From Baylisascaris procyonis (lineage: Eukaryota > Nematoda > Chromadorea > Rhabditida > Ascarididae), in NCBI GenBank assembly GCA_037389465.1, contig JAZARR010000102.1, forward strand, positions 1 through 64,000: 64,000 nucleotides of DNA, in the 5' to 3' direction. Position 1 is the stretch's first letter. Each line of letters opens with the position of its first letter. Under the pieces are notes generated by a model. That model ran no database searches. It had not been told where the DNA came from and saw only the letters and a list, made by a program, of their open reading frames with translations. Below are positions 11,045 to 24,410 of the stretch, one piece after another. The position numbers were made by a program, and so were the translations under genes.

Positions 11045-14000
11045 GAAATCGGCGATCACTTTCGCTTATCATTCCTCATATACGTCGGAGGGTTATCATT
11101 ATGAAAAACGTCGTGCAATTTCCCATTGTTCCTTGGCAATTAGGATACATACTTACAATTCAGGGATTAGGAACGGAATTTGCAGCTAAACACATTATCT
11201 CTGAGTCAGACTGTAATTTCGTAATTTTTTAGTCATTCTGAGAGGTCTCTGTGATTTCTCATGTTCAACCAAATAAATAATGAAAGCTATTGCTCGCTTT
11301 ATGATATAAAGAGGTGATGGATTTGCAAATCGAAAACGTGTCACAAATCGATCATCTATTTCGTCTCGAGCAAACCAGATCCAGTTCGCCATAAAAAAGA
11401 AGTTTTTCTATCTATATGATTCATTCTCAATGAGGTTGAGTTGAAGTGCAAGAGAGCAAAAAGTTCTATTATACGCCATACCGCCTAAATATTTGCAGCT
11501 CTCATCGTTCCCATTATACAACCATGGTGACGTACAAACATTTACCCAGCTAACATGAAATGTCTCCTTATATCCTTCTATCTATCGTTAGCTTTTCCGA
11601 TCAATCTCATCCAAAGTTTCCGTTTTGTTAGATAACGATGAAACATCTAAGTAATGCCTGGAGGGGGTGGTGCAATATGGTGATTTGTACAGAATGAAAC
11701 GGTAAAGTGCAAACTAGAAATCAGTCAAACTGTCAAATGTGTCGGAAAGTTGCAAATTGCGGCATGTGAGTTCGGTAGGACGACATATATGACACCTCAC
11801 ATGAGCAAATGTAGTGATTTGTAATATTTCGGTAGCAACATTAATGACCAACATAGCAAAGTGTAGGTAAGTGAATTATTTACTGTGTATGCAGTTGTGC
11901 TAATGAAAACACCAAAGGTGAATATTCTCGCGAACGACGTGTGTTGTTTGATTGAGCGAGAGAAAGTAGAGAGGTGACCGGTGCAATGCCACTGGCAAAC
12001 GGCTGTCGCTGCTAAATGCTTTTCTTGCGATCACCAAAACAACGATGCGGATCGTTGAATTTTTTAGCAAAAAAAAAAGAATTTCTATGTGTCTCATCAG
12101 ATTCATCGAAATACATATCAAAACTGCCCACGCATCATCATCTTTCGGGATCTTAAAGACATATGGAACTTGTAACAACCGTTTATGGAATACGTTGAAA
12201 ACGTTGAGCACTATTGAAGTTCATACATCATGCAATAGGAAGTTTCATGCAGCTCTTCTTATGTGTTCGGAGAGCCTATCATTTGAGCGCCCGTTTCTAT
12301 ATCACCAACTATCATTTGCTTCAATATAATAAAAACTGTCAAGCGTCTAAATTTATTTAATGCTCTAGAAATGTTGATGTTGTATAATTAAGTCAAAGGA
12401 AACGCTTCACAGCATTATCTATTATTGCAATTCTCAAGAACAGAACTTCTTCAAAAATTTATCAAATTCATGGACGTTCTTTATGAAAGTTCCAAAGGTT
12501 AAGCGCCTAATGACCCACAAATAATGAGATCTGTTCCAAGGCCAGCGCTTCAAAGTGATAAGAGCTGTGAAACTTTGAGGACGGTCACGTTGCAACGACG
12601 AGAACCAGCTCACGATTCTCGGATGTAAATCGGGTCGGTCTACTGAAGCAATAGTCGTGAGTTCGATTATAGCAGCTTGAAGCTATAGAAGAATGCGGCT
12701 TCTCATTGTGCAGAATAGTTTGCAAGAAATTTTTCTCCTTGAAGTATTAAAAAGATAAAGGATCACTGCTAAGAAAGTTGGCTCGGGTAATCACCGAGAG
12801 TAGGATCGAAAAAAGGTACATAATGACTTTTGAAACGTAAGATTAGAGTAAGCTAGAAAACGAGTGGTGTTAATTTTGTTTGAATCGGCACAATGAATCT
12901 CCAAATGAAGCATTCCGACCTACGAATAGATAGAGCCATCATCGTACTGGATTTTTCCTAACGATGAACTGCGAAAAAGTCGGCATATAAATGCAACCTT
13001 GACAAATTACTATCGGCGACTAGTTATGGGCATATGGATCTGTCATGTCGAATTCAATCTCGCATTTGACTGGAGAGCAGAATTTTTCGCAAAACTTCTT
13101 TGCAATTTTAAGCGTCATTCGCAATGTCTTCATTGCAATCTTAAGTGACTGAAGTGACATTTAAAAACAAGCTGCAAAAGTAGTGAAATTGGCGAAGCAA
13201 CAGCTAGTAAATTATACAAAACCACTGCTTGTCCAAATTTACTTCGGAGAGATCATACGCTCAGCGACATATCCGATCGACTCAAAATCCATCTACGTAA
13301 ATTTGATGTCATATTTGAAACGTGCATTCGAGAGAGCGCCTTACCAGTCAATACAATTTGAGCTAGATAGATAAGAAAAAGGTTTCATTTTCGGCATAGG
13401 TGAAAATAATTGATAACGATTATCTCGAAGGGATATTTACAAACGGGAAGCTTGCCACAAAAAGGTACAACTACAGATAAAACTTGAATAAGCATAATAA
13501 ATTGAAACGTATCTGGTCGCTGTTTATGTAGAGAAACCATTCGCAAGTGAGGATTGTGTGAGCAAATAGAGAGGGCTATTTCAAAAGGTACGAACAGGTT
13601 CCGCGATGTGAGAAGCGGCACCCACATCAACGACATGTAGCGCCATAGTGTCAAGGTTGAACGAAAGTTTATGATAAGCCATTTAAAAACTAGAATTCCA
13701 CTCAAAGAACATTCGAGAGTGATTCAGAAATAATGACTGCAATTTCATTTACGGTGCGTTTTGTTGTCAAATAGCAAACATAATGGCAAACGTTAATTTT
13801 TTTAATAGGTTTGTAAACATCATGGAAATATTTGCTGTCACATATGAATGCATATGAATGACTGAGCCGTGATATGTGTTCCGTCTAGTAACACTCACGT
13901 TACTTAAGGAATATTTGCTCTCTTGATAGATGTGAGTCTACTTCGGTTGCGAAAAGTTGTGGTCATGTTATTGCGATTTGTGGAGTTCTCATCGTGATTG

Positions 14001-15476
14001 CCTCTAAGTTTCCATCATTGCCACATATTACCAAGATTTTCAATTGCTTTTTTCTCGTCACCAATGCATTTTCAAAAAGTTTCAGCAAGAAGATGTATGT
14101 ACACATCGATTTGATCAGCAAACATTCAACAAACTATTTACATATCGAACGTTGTCACCTATTAGTGTTGACGATTTGAGAACCGAGCAGAATTATTACT
14201 AATGCTTGAAATATACGGAAATAATGAACTGCTATAAACAAAGCTAAGTATATTCCATCGAATGCGAACAACTTTGAAAACAGCGCAGTATACCCCTATT
14301 GTTCGAAAGAGAAAAACTTGTCGAAAGCACACTGAGAAAGACATTGATGAACACTACTCGGCCAACTCTGCCGAACAAATGAGTCATCAATCTATACGAC
14401 CTTTGACTCGCCTCACATGTTGTCCATAATCTCTGAGAAGCACGTTGTGAACGTTTTCTGTCCACTGTGAAGATGCCACAAGGGATCCTTTTTTCTTTTT
14501 GACTTAAAGCGTCTCGTCGTAGGGTAGTGCACCTTCTGCGGTTTGATCCAACAAACTCATTGCAGTGACGTCTCTCGTACTTCCTTCCGCCGCTGATCAG
14601 TGTTCTTGTCGATATAAGTGGGGTGAAAACTAATCACGCCCGCTTCGACCCACACACATGCCAAACATAAGTTAGCAGGGTATTTTCGGAAGTGTTTTCT
14701 GAGACATCGCCAGCCATACAATCCTTGCTCCCGTCCCCGGCCCTCTCCCACCGCATGTGCGAGGCAGTTTCGAGTGTGCGCTGTATGCTTGACTTCACTG
14801 ATGATCTTACATGTGTTGATAAGAATCCTAACGGTTTTTTCCCGCGAGAAATGTTTTGCTAATGCTCGAAGGTCAAGCATTATTTTTCGTCCAGATTACT
14901 CAAGATGTAGGCTGTGAAAGAAATGCTGTTGCTATCAGGAAGGTATAAGAGCAGGACTATGAGAGAATCTGCTCGCAAACATTCCAGCAAATCTTCCAAA
15001 CGGTACCACAGCTGCAACGGTCGCACATTATAGTCAGCGGATCTAAGGCCACTGAATTTATTTCTTCAAACGAATAGAAAGGATTTGCATATTGGTAAGG
15101 AATTTACTCAGTGACACCTGCACTGCTCTTCACGCTTCGTCGGTATATACAGACAAATAATGGTAGAGCGCATTCGATGATATAAGAATCATGTGTCACT
15201 CGTTCTTCAAATCCAATGATGTGTTCCTAATTACACATCGACCAAAACTATAGACACCATGGCATCCATCCAAACTGGGCAAAGAAACCAATGTCGTAAA
15301 CTTCCTTACATTGGCTTCTTTATTTCTAATCTTCGTGCGCGTGGCCAAGGGGCCGAGCGGTGTGAACTATGCCTAGAATTAACAACTGATTCCTGAAGTT
15401 GCAAAATGATGGCCCTGACACCTTCCTTAATCCCGTCATCGTGTGCGTCATCTTCCGCTCGGTCCTGTTCTGACTT
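11045..15476. other. Long intergenic stretch between the TTL genes
   Basis: No supported gene. Open frames exist on both strands (11900-12211 minus with 12045-12329 plus; 13385-13705 minus; 14557-14880 minus, 107 codons in a GC-richer patch). None has a clear start, splice sites or a known motif. The 14.55-14.88 kb patch differs in composition and could be an old repeat. A 14-base tandem of CATATGAATG units lies near 13845. Confidence 0.45.
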
Positions 15477-15665
15477 TCATGCCACACTGTGATATGGGAG
15501 GCATTTCAGGACGCCTGCTGGCAAGTTTTCCACAGAGCTTTGCAAATCTAGTTTGTTGTCTCCTTTATTAGTTATAGCATCAACAAAATACATTCCAAGA
15601 CACACAATGCTGAAAAATTCAACTACCTTTGGCATTTTCATCAATCCGCACAGAGGCATGTTGAA

Positions 15666-17619
15666 TCAACGGTTCAGACAGTCCACACTTTCGCCTTTGT
15701 ATTTGAGAGCGAGTTGAATAACTCCCATATCGTAAACCTTCGTGGGAATCTTTCCTTTTGAAACATACGTCTTTGGCACCCAGAATGTTACCTTGCGACT
15801 GCATACCTGCAAATTTCCTCATCTGATGCGGTCTACGAGTAGTTGTTCAGTGATCATCTAGTGCTCGCCTTAACACAGTGGTTAGGCGATTATAGGTGTT
15901 TTAAGGCGAAACATGGGAAGTTTCAAAGAAAATAGTCTAGGCGCCGACAATAAGAAAATGGACGGCTGCTCTTGCTTTGATCGCAAAAAATCGGGCATGC
16001 GATTTCCTATTGCCCGCTGAACATTTGCCGCCGCCATTTAGCCCATATCTTTTTATTTGATCCAGAATAACCTAAAAAGTGATCTGGAGACCAGAACAAT
16101 GTTACTAGGCTCGTCTATCGAAAATAATGCATACATGGTCGAAAATCTCTGTTTCATAACCCAAACCTTCCCGATTCACACCGCTTATATTCGTTTTCAT
16201 GTAAACTGTGAAAGAGGAGCGAAGTTCCTCATGTCACTTGCATTGAACCGCCAGGAAGAACGTGATCATATCACGACAAGGAACTACAGTTTCACTGAAA
16301 AGAGTGGAAAATAGCGGTCTTGTGAAAAGAAAAGCTTGCTGTTGTTGCCGAGTCTAAAAACCGATCCACCTGAGCTTCGTTTTTCGACGTTTCTTTTAGA
16401 GTTGCAACGGAAGCTTTGCTTATTATTTTGCCGCACAGAGATATGAAGATTTCTGTCAAGCCACGTGCCGTCTTCAAGGCTGCCACATTTATGTCGATTC
16501 TATCCCCGCTTGGAATTTCTGATACGAATACAATAAAGCAAACGTACCTTTGTGTGCTCGCATTTGTGATAAATATTCACTTTAGGGTCAATAGTAGTGA
16601 ATTCGGCGGTGTGACCTTCAAGCGTAAAATGACCATATGCATCTGTTCTTCCTTGTGCCATGAGGTCATCAACGCCTGCAAGAATTGCGGAGTGCAACTT
16701 TAGGAGCACGCATACGTGATCACCTCCTAATTTAGGTTCCATCTACCATAGTGCGTGCAGTCTTGCAATCGTACAGACGTATATGTGACTGCCTTTCAGT
16801 ATGCCAATTCTCAGCCGAATATCCATGTAGGCTGATTTTTATTCGTTAGTATATTACAGTCGTGCCACATGGCCAACGCTCCGTATATGAAGACGACGAA
16901 GAATTGCGTATATTTGTGGAATTGCTGCTATCCGTGACAAAAGCTGCTTATCTATCGTTCGCTATATAGCGAGATCGTCTGGAATTTCGCCGTATTCGCA
17001 GTGCCTGCTGGAGACCTTGAAAAATGTTTTGAAAGTTTTCAACGTGCTTCTTAAGGTTTCAAGGACCAATTTCTGCAATATCACGCCTGCGAGCTAACCT
17101 GTGCGATAGCTGCAGCTCAGGATCATAGAACTATAGAAGGGAAAGCGTGCGGTATGAGATCACCTCATTTACTACATATTGCTTTAATTTATCAATTTTT
17201 GAATAAGCTCCAGAAAGTCGCGGCTAAATTCTCGTCGATTATGCAAAGTTGCATCGTAAAAGAGAGTTTTCATACAGCAGCATCAGCTACCAGCCCACTT
17301 CAAGGAGCACGGCGTTACCTCGGTCGTTTAGTTCTTCGTGGACAATTTGTGGAACTCGTTGCTATCTAGCACATTTCTCTTCATGTTCTGCTGCCTTTGT
17401 GCATTATCTCTGAGATTCCCTTCAATGATACATATGCATTTACTTCGAACATGTTAAATGTAACCTACCTATGTCATCATCATACAGCTTCACCTTAACG
17501 TTGCCAGCAGGTTGGTTGTTGCACATTAGCACACCTTTTACTGCTGTGCTTTGCATTCGCCCGATATGGAAGGCGCTGGTCACAGCTGCTAAAGGCAACA
17601 TTGCAAGCAAGACGAGCAT
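15666..17619 (-). CDS. Transthyretin-like (TTL) family secreted protein, copy 2
   Basis: Three exons read complement(17469-17619), (16548-16675), (15666-15806), phases 1 and 0, with donors GTAGGT and GTACGT and acceptors TTGCAG and TTGCAG, for 139 residues. A short signal peptide (about 1-16) is followed by VKGVLMCNNQPAGNVKVKLY, DDDIGVDDLMAQGRTDAYGH, EGHTAEFTTIDPKVNIYHKC, VCSRKVTFWVPKTYV and LKYKGESVDCLNR. The two introns sit at the same places and phases as in copy 1, so the genes are tandem paralogues. They are diverged: the segment after the conserved Tyr-His-x-Cys is EHTKVC here against EDGLTPC in copy 1, and the proline before the third cysteine is lost. That divergence suggests an old duplication. 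It is presumed extracellular, as for the family. Confidence 0.94.
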
Positions 17620-17628
17620 TGCTATTCT
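17620..17628 (-). promoter_or_regulatory. Probable spliced-leader acceptor of TTL copy 2
   Basis: GTGATTTCAG on the minus strand ends seven bases before the ATG (leader AATAGCA). Its position and sequence match the site in copy 1. Confidence 0.65.
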
Positions 17629-20600
17629 GAAATCACCGAATGTTCACAATGCTTTGGACGATCTTTCACTTTGTTTAAGTGACGTTTATAGCAGCGACAT
17701 CACTGGAAAGTCGATCGAAAACAACAAACAGTATCAAATTTTCAAGGGAACACACGACCAACTCAATTCAGCATGCTTTAGAAATTCTAGCAGTTCACCT
17801 GACTGTATTCTTTGGCGTCATTCGCAGTTAAGGAAACGCTGATCAACGCATGTCCATATCTGGACGAAATAATTAGGATGCAAGCACGACATTCCTTTTT
17901 TATTTAATTTTTCGCCACTGGAATCCTCGGTCAACGTGCAAATCAGTGAAGCGCTGCTACTGACTGAACGCAATACATGCTTATGAACAAAATATAAACC
18001 GAACGCTTTAGGGAGCAATTAGATGAAAAGTGATCTTTTGAATGTGCCTTACTAGGAAACGAAGCGTAAATATAAAAACAGTGAAACTGTTGTAGTGTTT
18101 CAAGCCGCAACTGTTACAAAGAAGAAGAATCACATTGAAATTAAATTATAGGCGACTTTCAAAGCAAATATTGTCAGGAAATATGGGGATACCATATTTG
18201 CAGAAGGTGGCTTATAGGGCGTTACACATTGACCGCCGAGACGATTTATATCCTCGTTAAGATAACATTGGCGATCTAAATGCGTATATCACCGAGATTT
18301 GCTGAGCCACCTGTTGATCAAACACGCTCCTTTGTTTGTTTCAAAAACAACCTCGTTTGAACTAAATCGACTAGTTATCGGTTGAAAAGAAATTAAAGAA
18401 TCAACGATATACCGGTATAATCACTAAGGTGCACAAACGGAGCAGAGCTGACCGGAGTGCGATGTGCTTTCATCAAGGAATTGGGCACAGACACTCATAA
18501 AAGTCGGTGGCTGCACAGAATATCGGCCTCAACATGGAAGTGAGAGATATAGGAATTCCTCATCCAAAAAAAAAAAAAAAATCATAGAAGCGACATGAAT
18601 CATTGAAGAGGAGGGTACCTGATGGTAGAAGACCGATAGTGGAAGTAGGAAGAAAGTGACAAAGCCATCAACGAGCTTACATGAACAAGAGAAGAAAACC
18701 AAAGAGTAGATGCGTGGAGAAAGAAACTGAAGAACAAAGGAATGGAGATTTTTACAGCCTCATTTGTGACGCCAAGATTCGCTCTAATCAGAGGCTTCAA
18801 ACAGATGGTCACTTCTTTCGGCGACATGCCGAGGATTCCGCGCTGCGAAATTGCTGGAGATCTGCGGTAATTCCGAGATGATTCAGCTGATCCCTCCGTT
18901 TCCACAACCAACAAGAAGAAGAATTTTTCATGGACCATGAGCATCGACGGGCCACGCGAATGAGATAGAAGAATCTATCATGTCCGAATATTTGACACTG
19001 ATGTTCAAGATCAGTGGCGATGTTGTATGTTCCACTACAATGATATGGCGAAGAATGAATATCGCACGAATCCATTTCCGATGTAACATAAGCTATCATT
19101 ATGCCACGTTTAAGATGACGAATGGAAATATGGCAGATCCACTCATTAGAGTACATACACCAATTATATATGCAATCTTTGATTTGATTTTGGCCTCTAG
19201 TAACGATAGCTGCTTTGCCTTATTCATTGGCGTAGAGCATCGAAAGTGCTACGCTGGTGGGCGCATCGTGCGCACAGCAAATATGAAAATGCCGAAGGGT
19301 GAAGGTTACGCGAAGTATGTCCCTTCCTTGATAAGATATATTGCACAAATCACTAATGGCAGCAGCACTTGTATGATGGTGGCGTCGCATTCAAGCACAA
19401 TTTGTGCCGTACATGTATGTTTTGTTAAAGGAGCAGCAACGAATATTTTTCTTCTATTCTTCCATGCTTCTATGCTCATCTTTGCATTTTCTCCTTCGTC
19501 TGTGATTTTGCTGTGGCGTCTTTCGGGGTAATCCCTTTATAGTTTATATTGCTAGTCGCTATTCTGGATAATATGTTGGACACTTTGTTTCCCTGGCCAT
19601 AATTTCGCATTCTCGGCACCTGATCCCAACATTTCCTATCCCAGCGATGCAATAAAGCGGGAAGCCCACTATGAAATCACTACACCGAAATTATGAGACT
19701 ATCGATTAAGGCAAACGACATATACTTCGCACCGTTTACTACGATAATTGATAACACTAGTGACTCGGATGAGAGGTACCGACAAATTTTGCTCAAGGTG
19801 GATTTGGGCTAATGTCTGGTAGGAATGGTGGGTATAAATTCCTTAAGATCATGGTTTGATGTTTGAAAACGCTTGGAACCAATGCAATGGGTACACAAAG
19901 GGTGGTTACGTCATATGTTATATGCGCGCACAATAACCATATGGAAAATCACGGGAAAGCAATATGTGGTAGAATCGAGAAATAATGAAATGGAGCAGCA
20001 TTCACAAATCATTTCTATCGATATTCACACTTCGATTAGCGAGTTGTGCTCTTCTAAGATGATCAGTCATTCGGCGGCCATAGAGCGTTTCAATTTTTCT
20101 CGTTTTTCTACCGAATGACGAATCACACAATTATAGCGCATCATGTGTGAAAGCAGGTTATCATCTCAATGACATTGATAGCAAAAACACGCAGTGTTGT
20201 TTCATTTGGCACCATATGAAGATTCTGAAATGTAAATGTTAATGAAATATAGATAAATGAGTGTATTTCGGCGAAAAAGTGAAATCATAGCAATACAAAT
20301 GCGTTATTCAGATTATAATGCAGCGCTTTGCCTTTCGCGCAAGGCAATAAACTTGTGATGGCCGATAAAGAAAGCTTTTTTGCAGCGAAACCAACTCCTT
20401 ATTTCGATTTCATTGAGATATGGGCTGCTGAACGTGTTTTGCGCATAGCATCAAAGATTCTAGTGACGCAAGGGTTTTATTGGCTAAAGTTCAATGCTTT
20501 TGATATGCGGTCGCGCATTTTTGTCTGCCGAATGCATTTTCGAACGCTCCTAATGAATAAATCAGCTCGTTTCCAGCCTACTTTTTCCCTACAACGCTGT

Positions 20601-21682
20601 TCTTTGCTCCATTCCAGTCTCGGGAATCTCGCCGTGAACGCAGATTTGCTCATGCAAGATGGAGGTTTCAAAATTTGCTCAGAGGGGCGAGCGAACGTTT
20701 CCGTTTTTACCGCTTCACTCGTGTTATTTTTTATCGAAAAAATCAAAGGATTGGCATGAAAGAAACTCCGGTTTCCAATAATGCGCTCATATATGGTGCC
20801 TCAATCGACATGTTGCTGCAACATCAGTTTTAGGGAATGAGCTCTCCCGGAAGAGGCTTTAACAAATATCTCTTGAAAGATAACAGAGGAAAGCAATAGA
20901 ACGAACGATAGGTGTTGCGACTATGATAGAGATATGAGCGGGAGCCATTTTGTAGCTTCAAGTATCGCTCATTTTTGTATTCACAGATGTATTCATAGAA
21001 GAAAAAGTCCTCGAAAAAAATGGAACTATGTTCCAATCGCCGACGAGACACAATGCGTCATGCCCATACTGATGAAACGGCTGTTTGTCGACTGCACCTG
21101 TCAAAATGCGCATTTACAATCACGAAGCACTTTAATGCGTGGAAGCCGAAAATTTGAGTCAGCGACGAATTTGTGTATCACAAAGTTAAAGCGCTTCGAA
21201 AGAAAATGTTTTGATCATTTCTGCCAACAGACATACCTAACTTTTTCATTTTTTGCGAACGCAGCTGATTACTGACCGCATTAGTGCAGCGACGGTTTTG
21301 CCAGCGAAATTTTGTGAAGGAGGTTTGTTAGTTGCATTTCCTACTGAGTGGATTGCAATAAAGGGCCTATCAAATTTCATCTAAATAATTCTGAAGCATG
21401 AGTAGCCCTGGGTATCCTAAATCCTTCTTATGCCATGCACCAAATTCATTGTTATCAGACAGCTGTCACGCATAGTATGGATTTTCATCCAATACATTTT
21501 TTAAATGTTCTCTGCATCACCGTTTGATTATTTCATGTTTGATCTCAGCTACGAAAGTCAACGCGGTGAAATGTTAAACTTGAGAGATGTAAAGTTGTGA
21601 AGATATGCAAATGGAAGATAATGATGCGTAAGCCGTCTGCTTCATTCTTTCATGGGCGAATTTGATGCTCTAACAAGGTAAG
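17629..21682. other. Gene-poor stretch with overlapping frames
   Basis: No supported gene. Long frames at 18980-19531 (plus, 183 codons), 20328-20759 (plus, 143) and 20477-20746 (minus, 89) overlap frames on the other strand and lack splice signals. The minus strand at about 19290-19510 also reads a hydrophilic stretch without a start. A run of 16 A lies at 18566-18581. The mixture suggests decayed repeats or pseudogenes. Confidence 0.4.
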
Positions 21683-21919
21683 CTATGGGCCATGGAAGTT
21701 GAAAAGGCCTTTCGCTTCAAGCACTAAGTTAAACGGACCACACGCTGTACTCCAAGAGACAGCAATACCGAAAGGTAAGTCAGCCGATAACTCGAAAGAG
21801 GACGAATGTGGTCGGGAAAAGGGAAAAGTGCCATTCGGCACCAGAATATCGTTTGGACAGCTTTGCTCTCGCATCATACCAGCCTCACGCCTAGCTGCTG
21901 CATATGGTGTTACTTCCAC
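21683..21919 (-). CDS. Possible exon, strand uncertain
   Basis: A GC-richer patch open on both strands. On the minus strand a very good acceptor (TTCTTTTTCAG) precedes a 78-codon frame beginning EVTPYAAARREAGMMREQSC that ends at 21683. On the plus strand a short frame ending QETAIPK meets a consensus donor GTAAGT at 21774. Both cannot be right. No family recognised. Confidence 0.22.
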   Translation of the reverse strand: MEVTPYAAARREAGMMREQSCPNDILVPNGTFPFSRPHSSSFELSADLPFGIAVSWSTACGPFNLVLEAKGLFNFHGP

Positions 21920-24011
21920 TGAAAAAGAACCTTCATTCCGCGAATATCACGCAAAATTTATGTTCAATGCTGTGGGCTTTTTCTTCATATATTGAAATTA
22001 ATCTGGGCTTGACTACCGCATCCGCGTTCATCATTGGCGCATGTAGCGCTTGTAATGCCCTTTTCGTAAACATCAAACATACAAAAATACCTTCACTTTG
22101 CCGAGGGATATAACATCGCAATAAATGTGTGCACATACGCTCACTTAGAATGCATATTCTTCACATTGCAATGAACCGTTGCACACCAGAATATTGATAA
22201 ATAGATGCACAGAGAATGAAGAATTGACGCATTCCTTGGGTTGACATATGATCGTACTACTATCAAAGTACATATTCCACGGCAGGAAATGCTCCATTGG
22301 TTTTTACTCTCTACCGCATTAGTGGCATGAAATGGAACATTTCGATGCGCTATTGTAAAGCTTTAGACAAATTTTTCCTCGGTAACAATCCTAATATTAT
22401 ATTCACATTATAAGCCTTTATGTAAATATCAGACATTATGGTGGTGCCATACAGCGCTTTGCATTCATGGTAAACATCAAATAAAGATCGGCAAGGATAT
22501 CCCAAAATGAGCGGTTGTTGCATAACGCGCAGCGATGTTCTCACCTTTTAAGGTCAAATTTCATCATTTGTGGATAACACCGATATTCCTGTATTCATAT
22601 AACGACACCGAGGCAACGAATGATAATAACATTCATTATGGCGGCGTCATATCATTTAATGAAATCTGCAAGCTATCATTCCTGTTCTTCGTGGAAACAA
22701 CTCAGTGCCTTTAAATGTAGATCAGACTACGATTGAAGCAGCAATCTGTTCATTAAAAATATCTGACCTACCAAGTTTTTACTCTTTACGCATTCGCATT
22801 CCGATTGGTTCATAGATGCATATGAGCATGCTTTCGTTTCTGTGAAAAATGGACCTATTCTTATTGTCATTGGCACAACCACGTCATTGCCGTACATGTT
22901 ATGCTAGGAAGTTGTATGTATGCGCCTATTCCATGAAGTGCTTGCTATGCACGGCGAGCGGGTTACATTGGTGGAACGCAACGTATCTTACATGAGCGAA
23001 TTCGAGAGCACACATACAGCATGAAAGCACGATCGGATTCGCGATCGGCTCTCTACTGGTCTCCTGACGCATGTCAATGAATATTGCTGAATGGCACAGT
23101 GCATAAGCAGCCGAATGTGTGCACAGTCGCAGAACCAACATGCAGTGTGAAGATACCTCATCGGAAGAAAAACACCTTGCTTTCTATAAAAGATACGCTT
23201 ACCATATTGAATGCCTTTTGCCTTCTACTAGTGGCTGCATGGAGAGTCATTCCCCATCAATGGCCCATTAAAATTTACTAGTTAATCTTACTACTCATAA
23301 ATGATGATCCTTTTTTTATTTTGCTCATTTATACTTTGGCTTGGATTTGTAGTCAACGGTTGGCATAAGTTCTCATGTGCTCTTTCTTATAATTGGTCAT
23401 AGACTTCTTCCATTGTCTTGCTTGGAACACTCATTCATCTTGCACGGATACTTTCTATGTCCTCATTAAATTGAGATTGCGATGAATAAGCAAAAGCGTT
23501 AAAAAAATTGTCTGCATCTTATGATACCATACTAAACAGGATCCGCAACATTTCGTTATAGAATAAACTTGCAGCTCAATTATTGAACTTTTGAATATTG
23601 TTTTTTCGGGATGTTGTAATATTGTCACTTGAATATGCATTGCATCTGAATGTGCACCTAAATACAGCCGATTGTTCTCATTTCAATGTCCTCCACTCTC
23701 ACGAAGTCGAGCAAGCACAGGCACATCATGAAACTAAAGGGAGGAGATTCATTCTTGTTCTTTTCCAGTTGCATCGTAACGATGATGTTGATGAATGAGC
23801 TAAATTTTTGAAACACCTCTGCTTCCATCGGAAATATGGTGCCGTGTGAATGCATCCAACAGGCAAATGACTAGCGCACCTAAAGAATGCTCACTTTAAA
23901 AGGAATTTCCACTATGAACAACGGAAGTTCTTGACCGGTAACCAATAAAACGAAATTTCATCGCTTCATCACTACGTACAAGACCATTGTCCGAATTTCA
24001 TGGTAAGCTTG
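21920..24011. other. Stretch with a possible degenerate repeat
   Basis: No supported gene. Similar short blocks recur (around 22030-22080, 22435-22495 and 22630-22660), sharing a core like CATTATGGTGGTGCCAT; the first two also share GTAAACATCAAA. Related cores may occur near 19376 and 23833. They look like remnants of one repeat. Confidence 0.35.
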
Positions 24012-24317
24012 CTAATCAGTTGCAATTATTTTGGCTTTCTTGAAACATTCAAAACTTTCAGAGATGCGAAATCGTGACGCGACATTATCTTTTAACGCTG
24101 AGCACCTGCTTATTGCAATGTATTGTGGATGAATGTCGGCGATAGAATTTATTGACTTTTGCACAACACATTGATTGCAAAAGATATCTCCAGGCCGAAT
24201 ATAAAGGGAGATCTTTCTGTCGGTATGTACGAAACAGGCGGTGAAAATATCCATTCCAGGTTGCACATCTCCGCATGAAGCGAAGATTTCTCGCCTCAGT
24301 TCTAAACGTACTTGTTG
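24012..24317 (-). CDS. Probable terminal exon of an unrecognised Cys-containing protein
   Basis: A pyrimidine-rich tract ending GATATTAG (AG at 24319-24318) opens a 101-codon frame with a strongly coding-like composition and a stop at 24012. Segments include EIFASCGDVQPGMDIFTACF, HTDRKISLYIRPGDIFCNQC and SINSIADIHPQYIAISRC. Six cysteines are spread through it, which suggests a folded, possibly secreted domain. No upstream exon could be joined with confidence. A second frame from 24351 begins MLRFFLTLLILATS, a good signal peptide, and overlaps this one; a frameshift between them would make a secreted protein, so a broken gene is possible. It begins 93 bases after the stop of the Cys-rich peptide gene, close to nematode operon spacing. 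Confidence 0.38.
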   Translation of the reverse strand, partial: QQVRLELRREIFASCGDVQPGMDIFTACFVHTDRKISLYIRPGDIFCNQCVVQKSINSIADIHPQYIAISRCSALKDNVASRFRISESFECFKKAKIIATD

Positions 24318-24410
24318 CTAATATCAACAAAGTAAGAAAAAAGCGAAGCATGAAACAACTTCAAATGCGAATCCTACGTCAGTAATAGACCTGAACCAAC
24401 GAAAAACTTG

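Noticed and set aside
12600..12690. tRNA/SINE-like B-box (GAGTTCGATTA)
   Set aside because: No matching A-box or acceptor stem at the right distance.
15341..15375. tRNA-like A-box (GGCCGAGCGGTGTGAAC)
   Set aside because: No B-box GGTTCGAATCC or cloverleaf arms follow.
15477..15659. A 60-codon minus frame just after TTL copy 2 with a signal-like start
   Set aside because: It begins only seven bases after the TTL stop with no acceptor between, so it would be in the TTL 3' UTR; the spacing does not fit a nematode operon.
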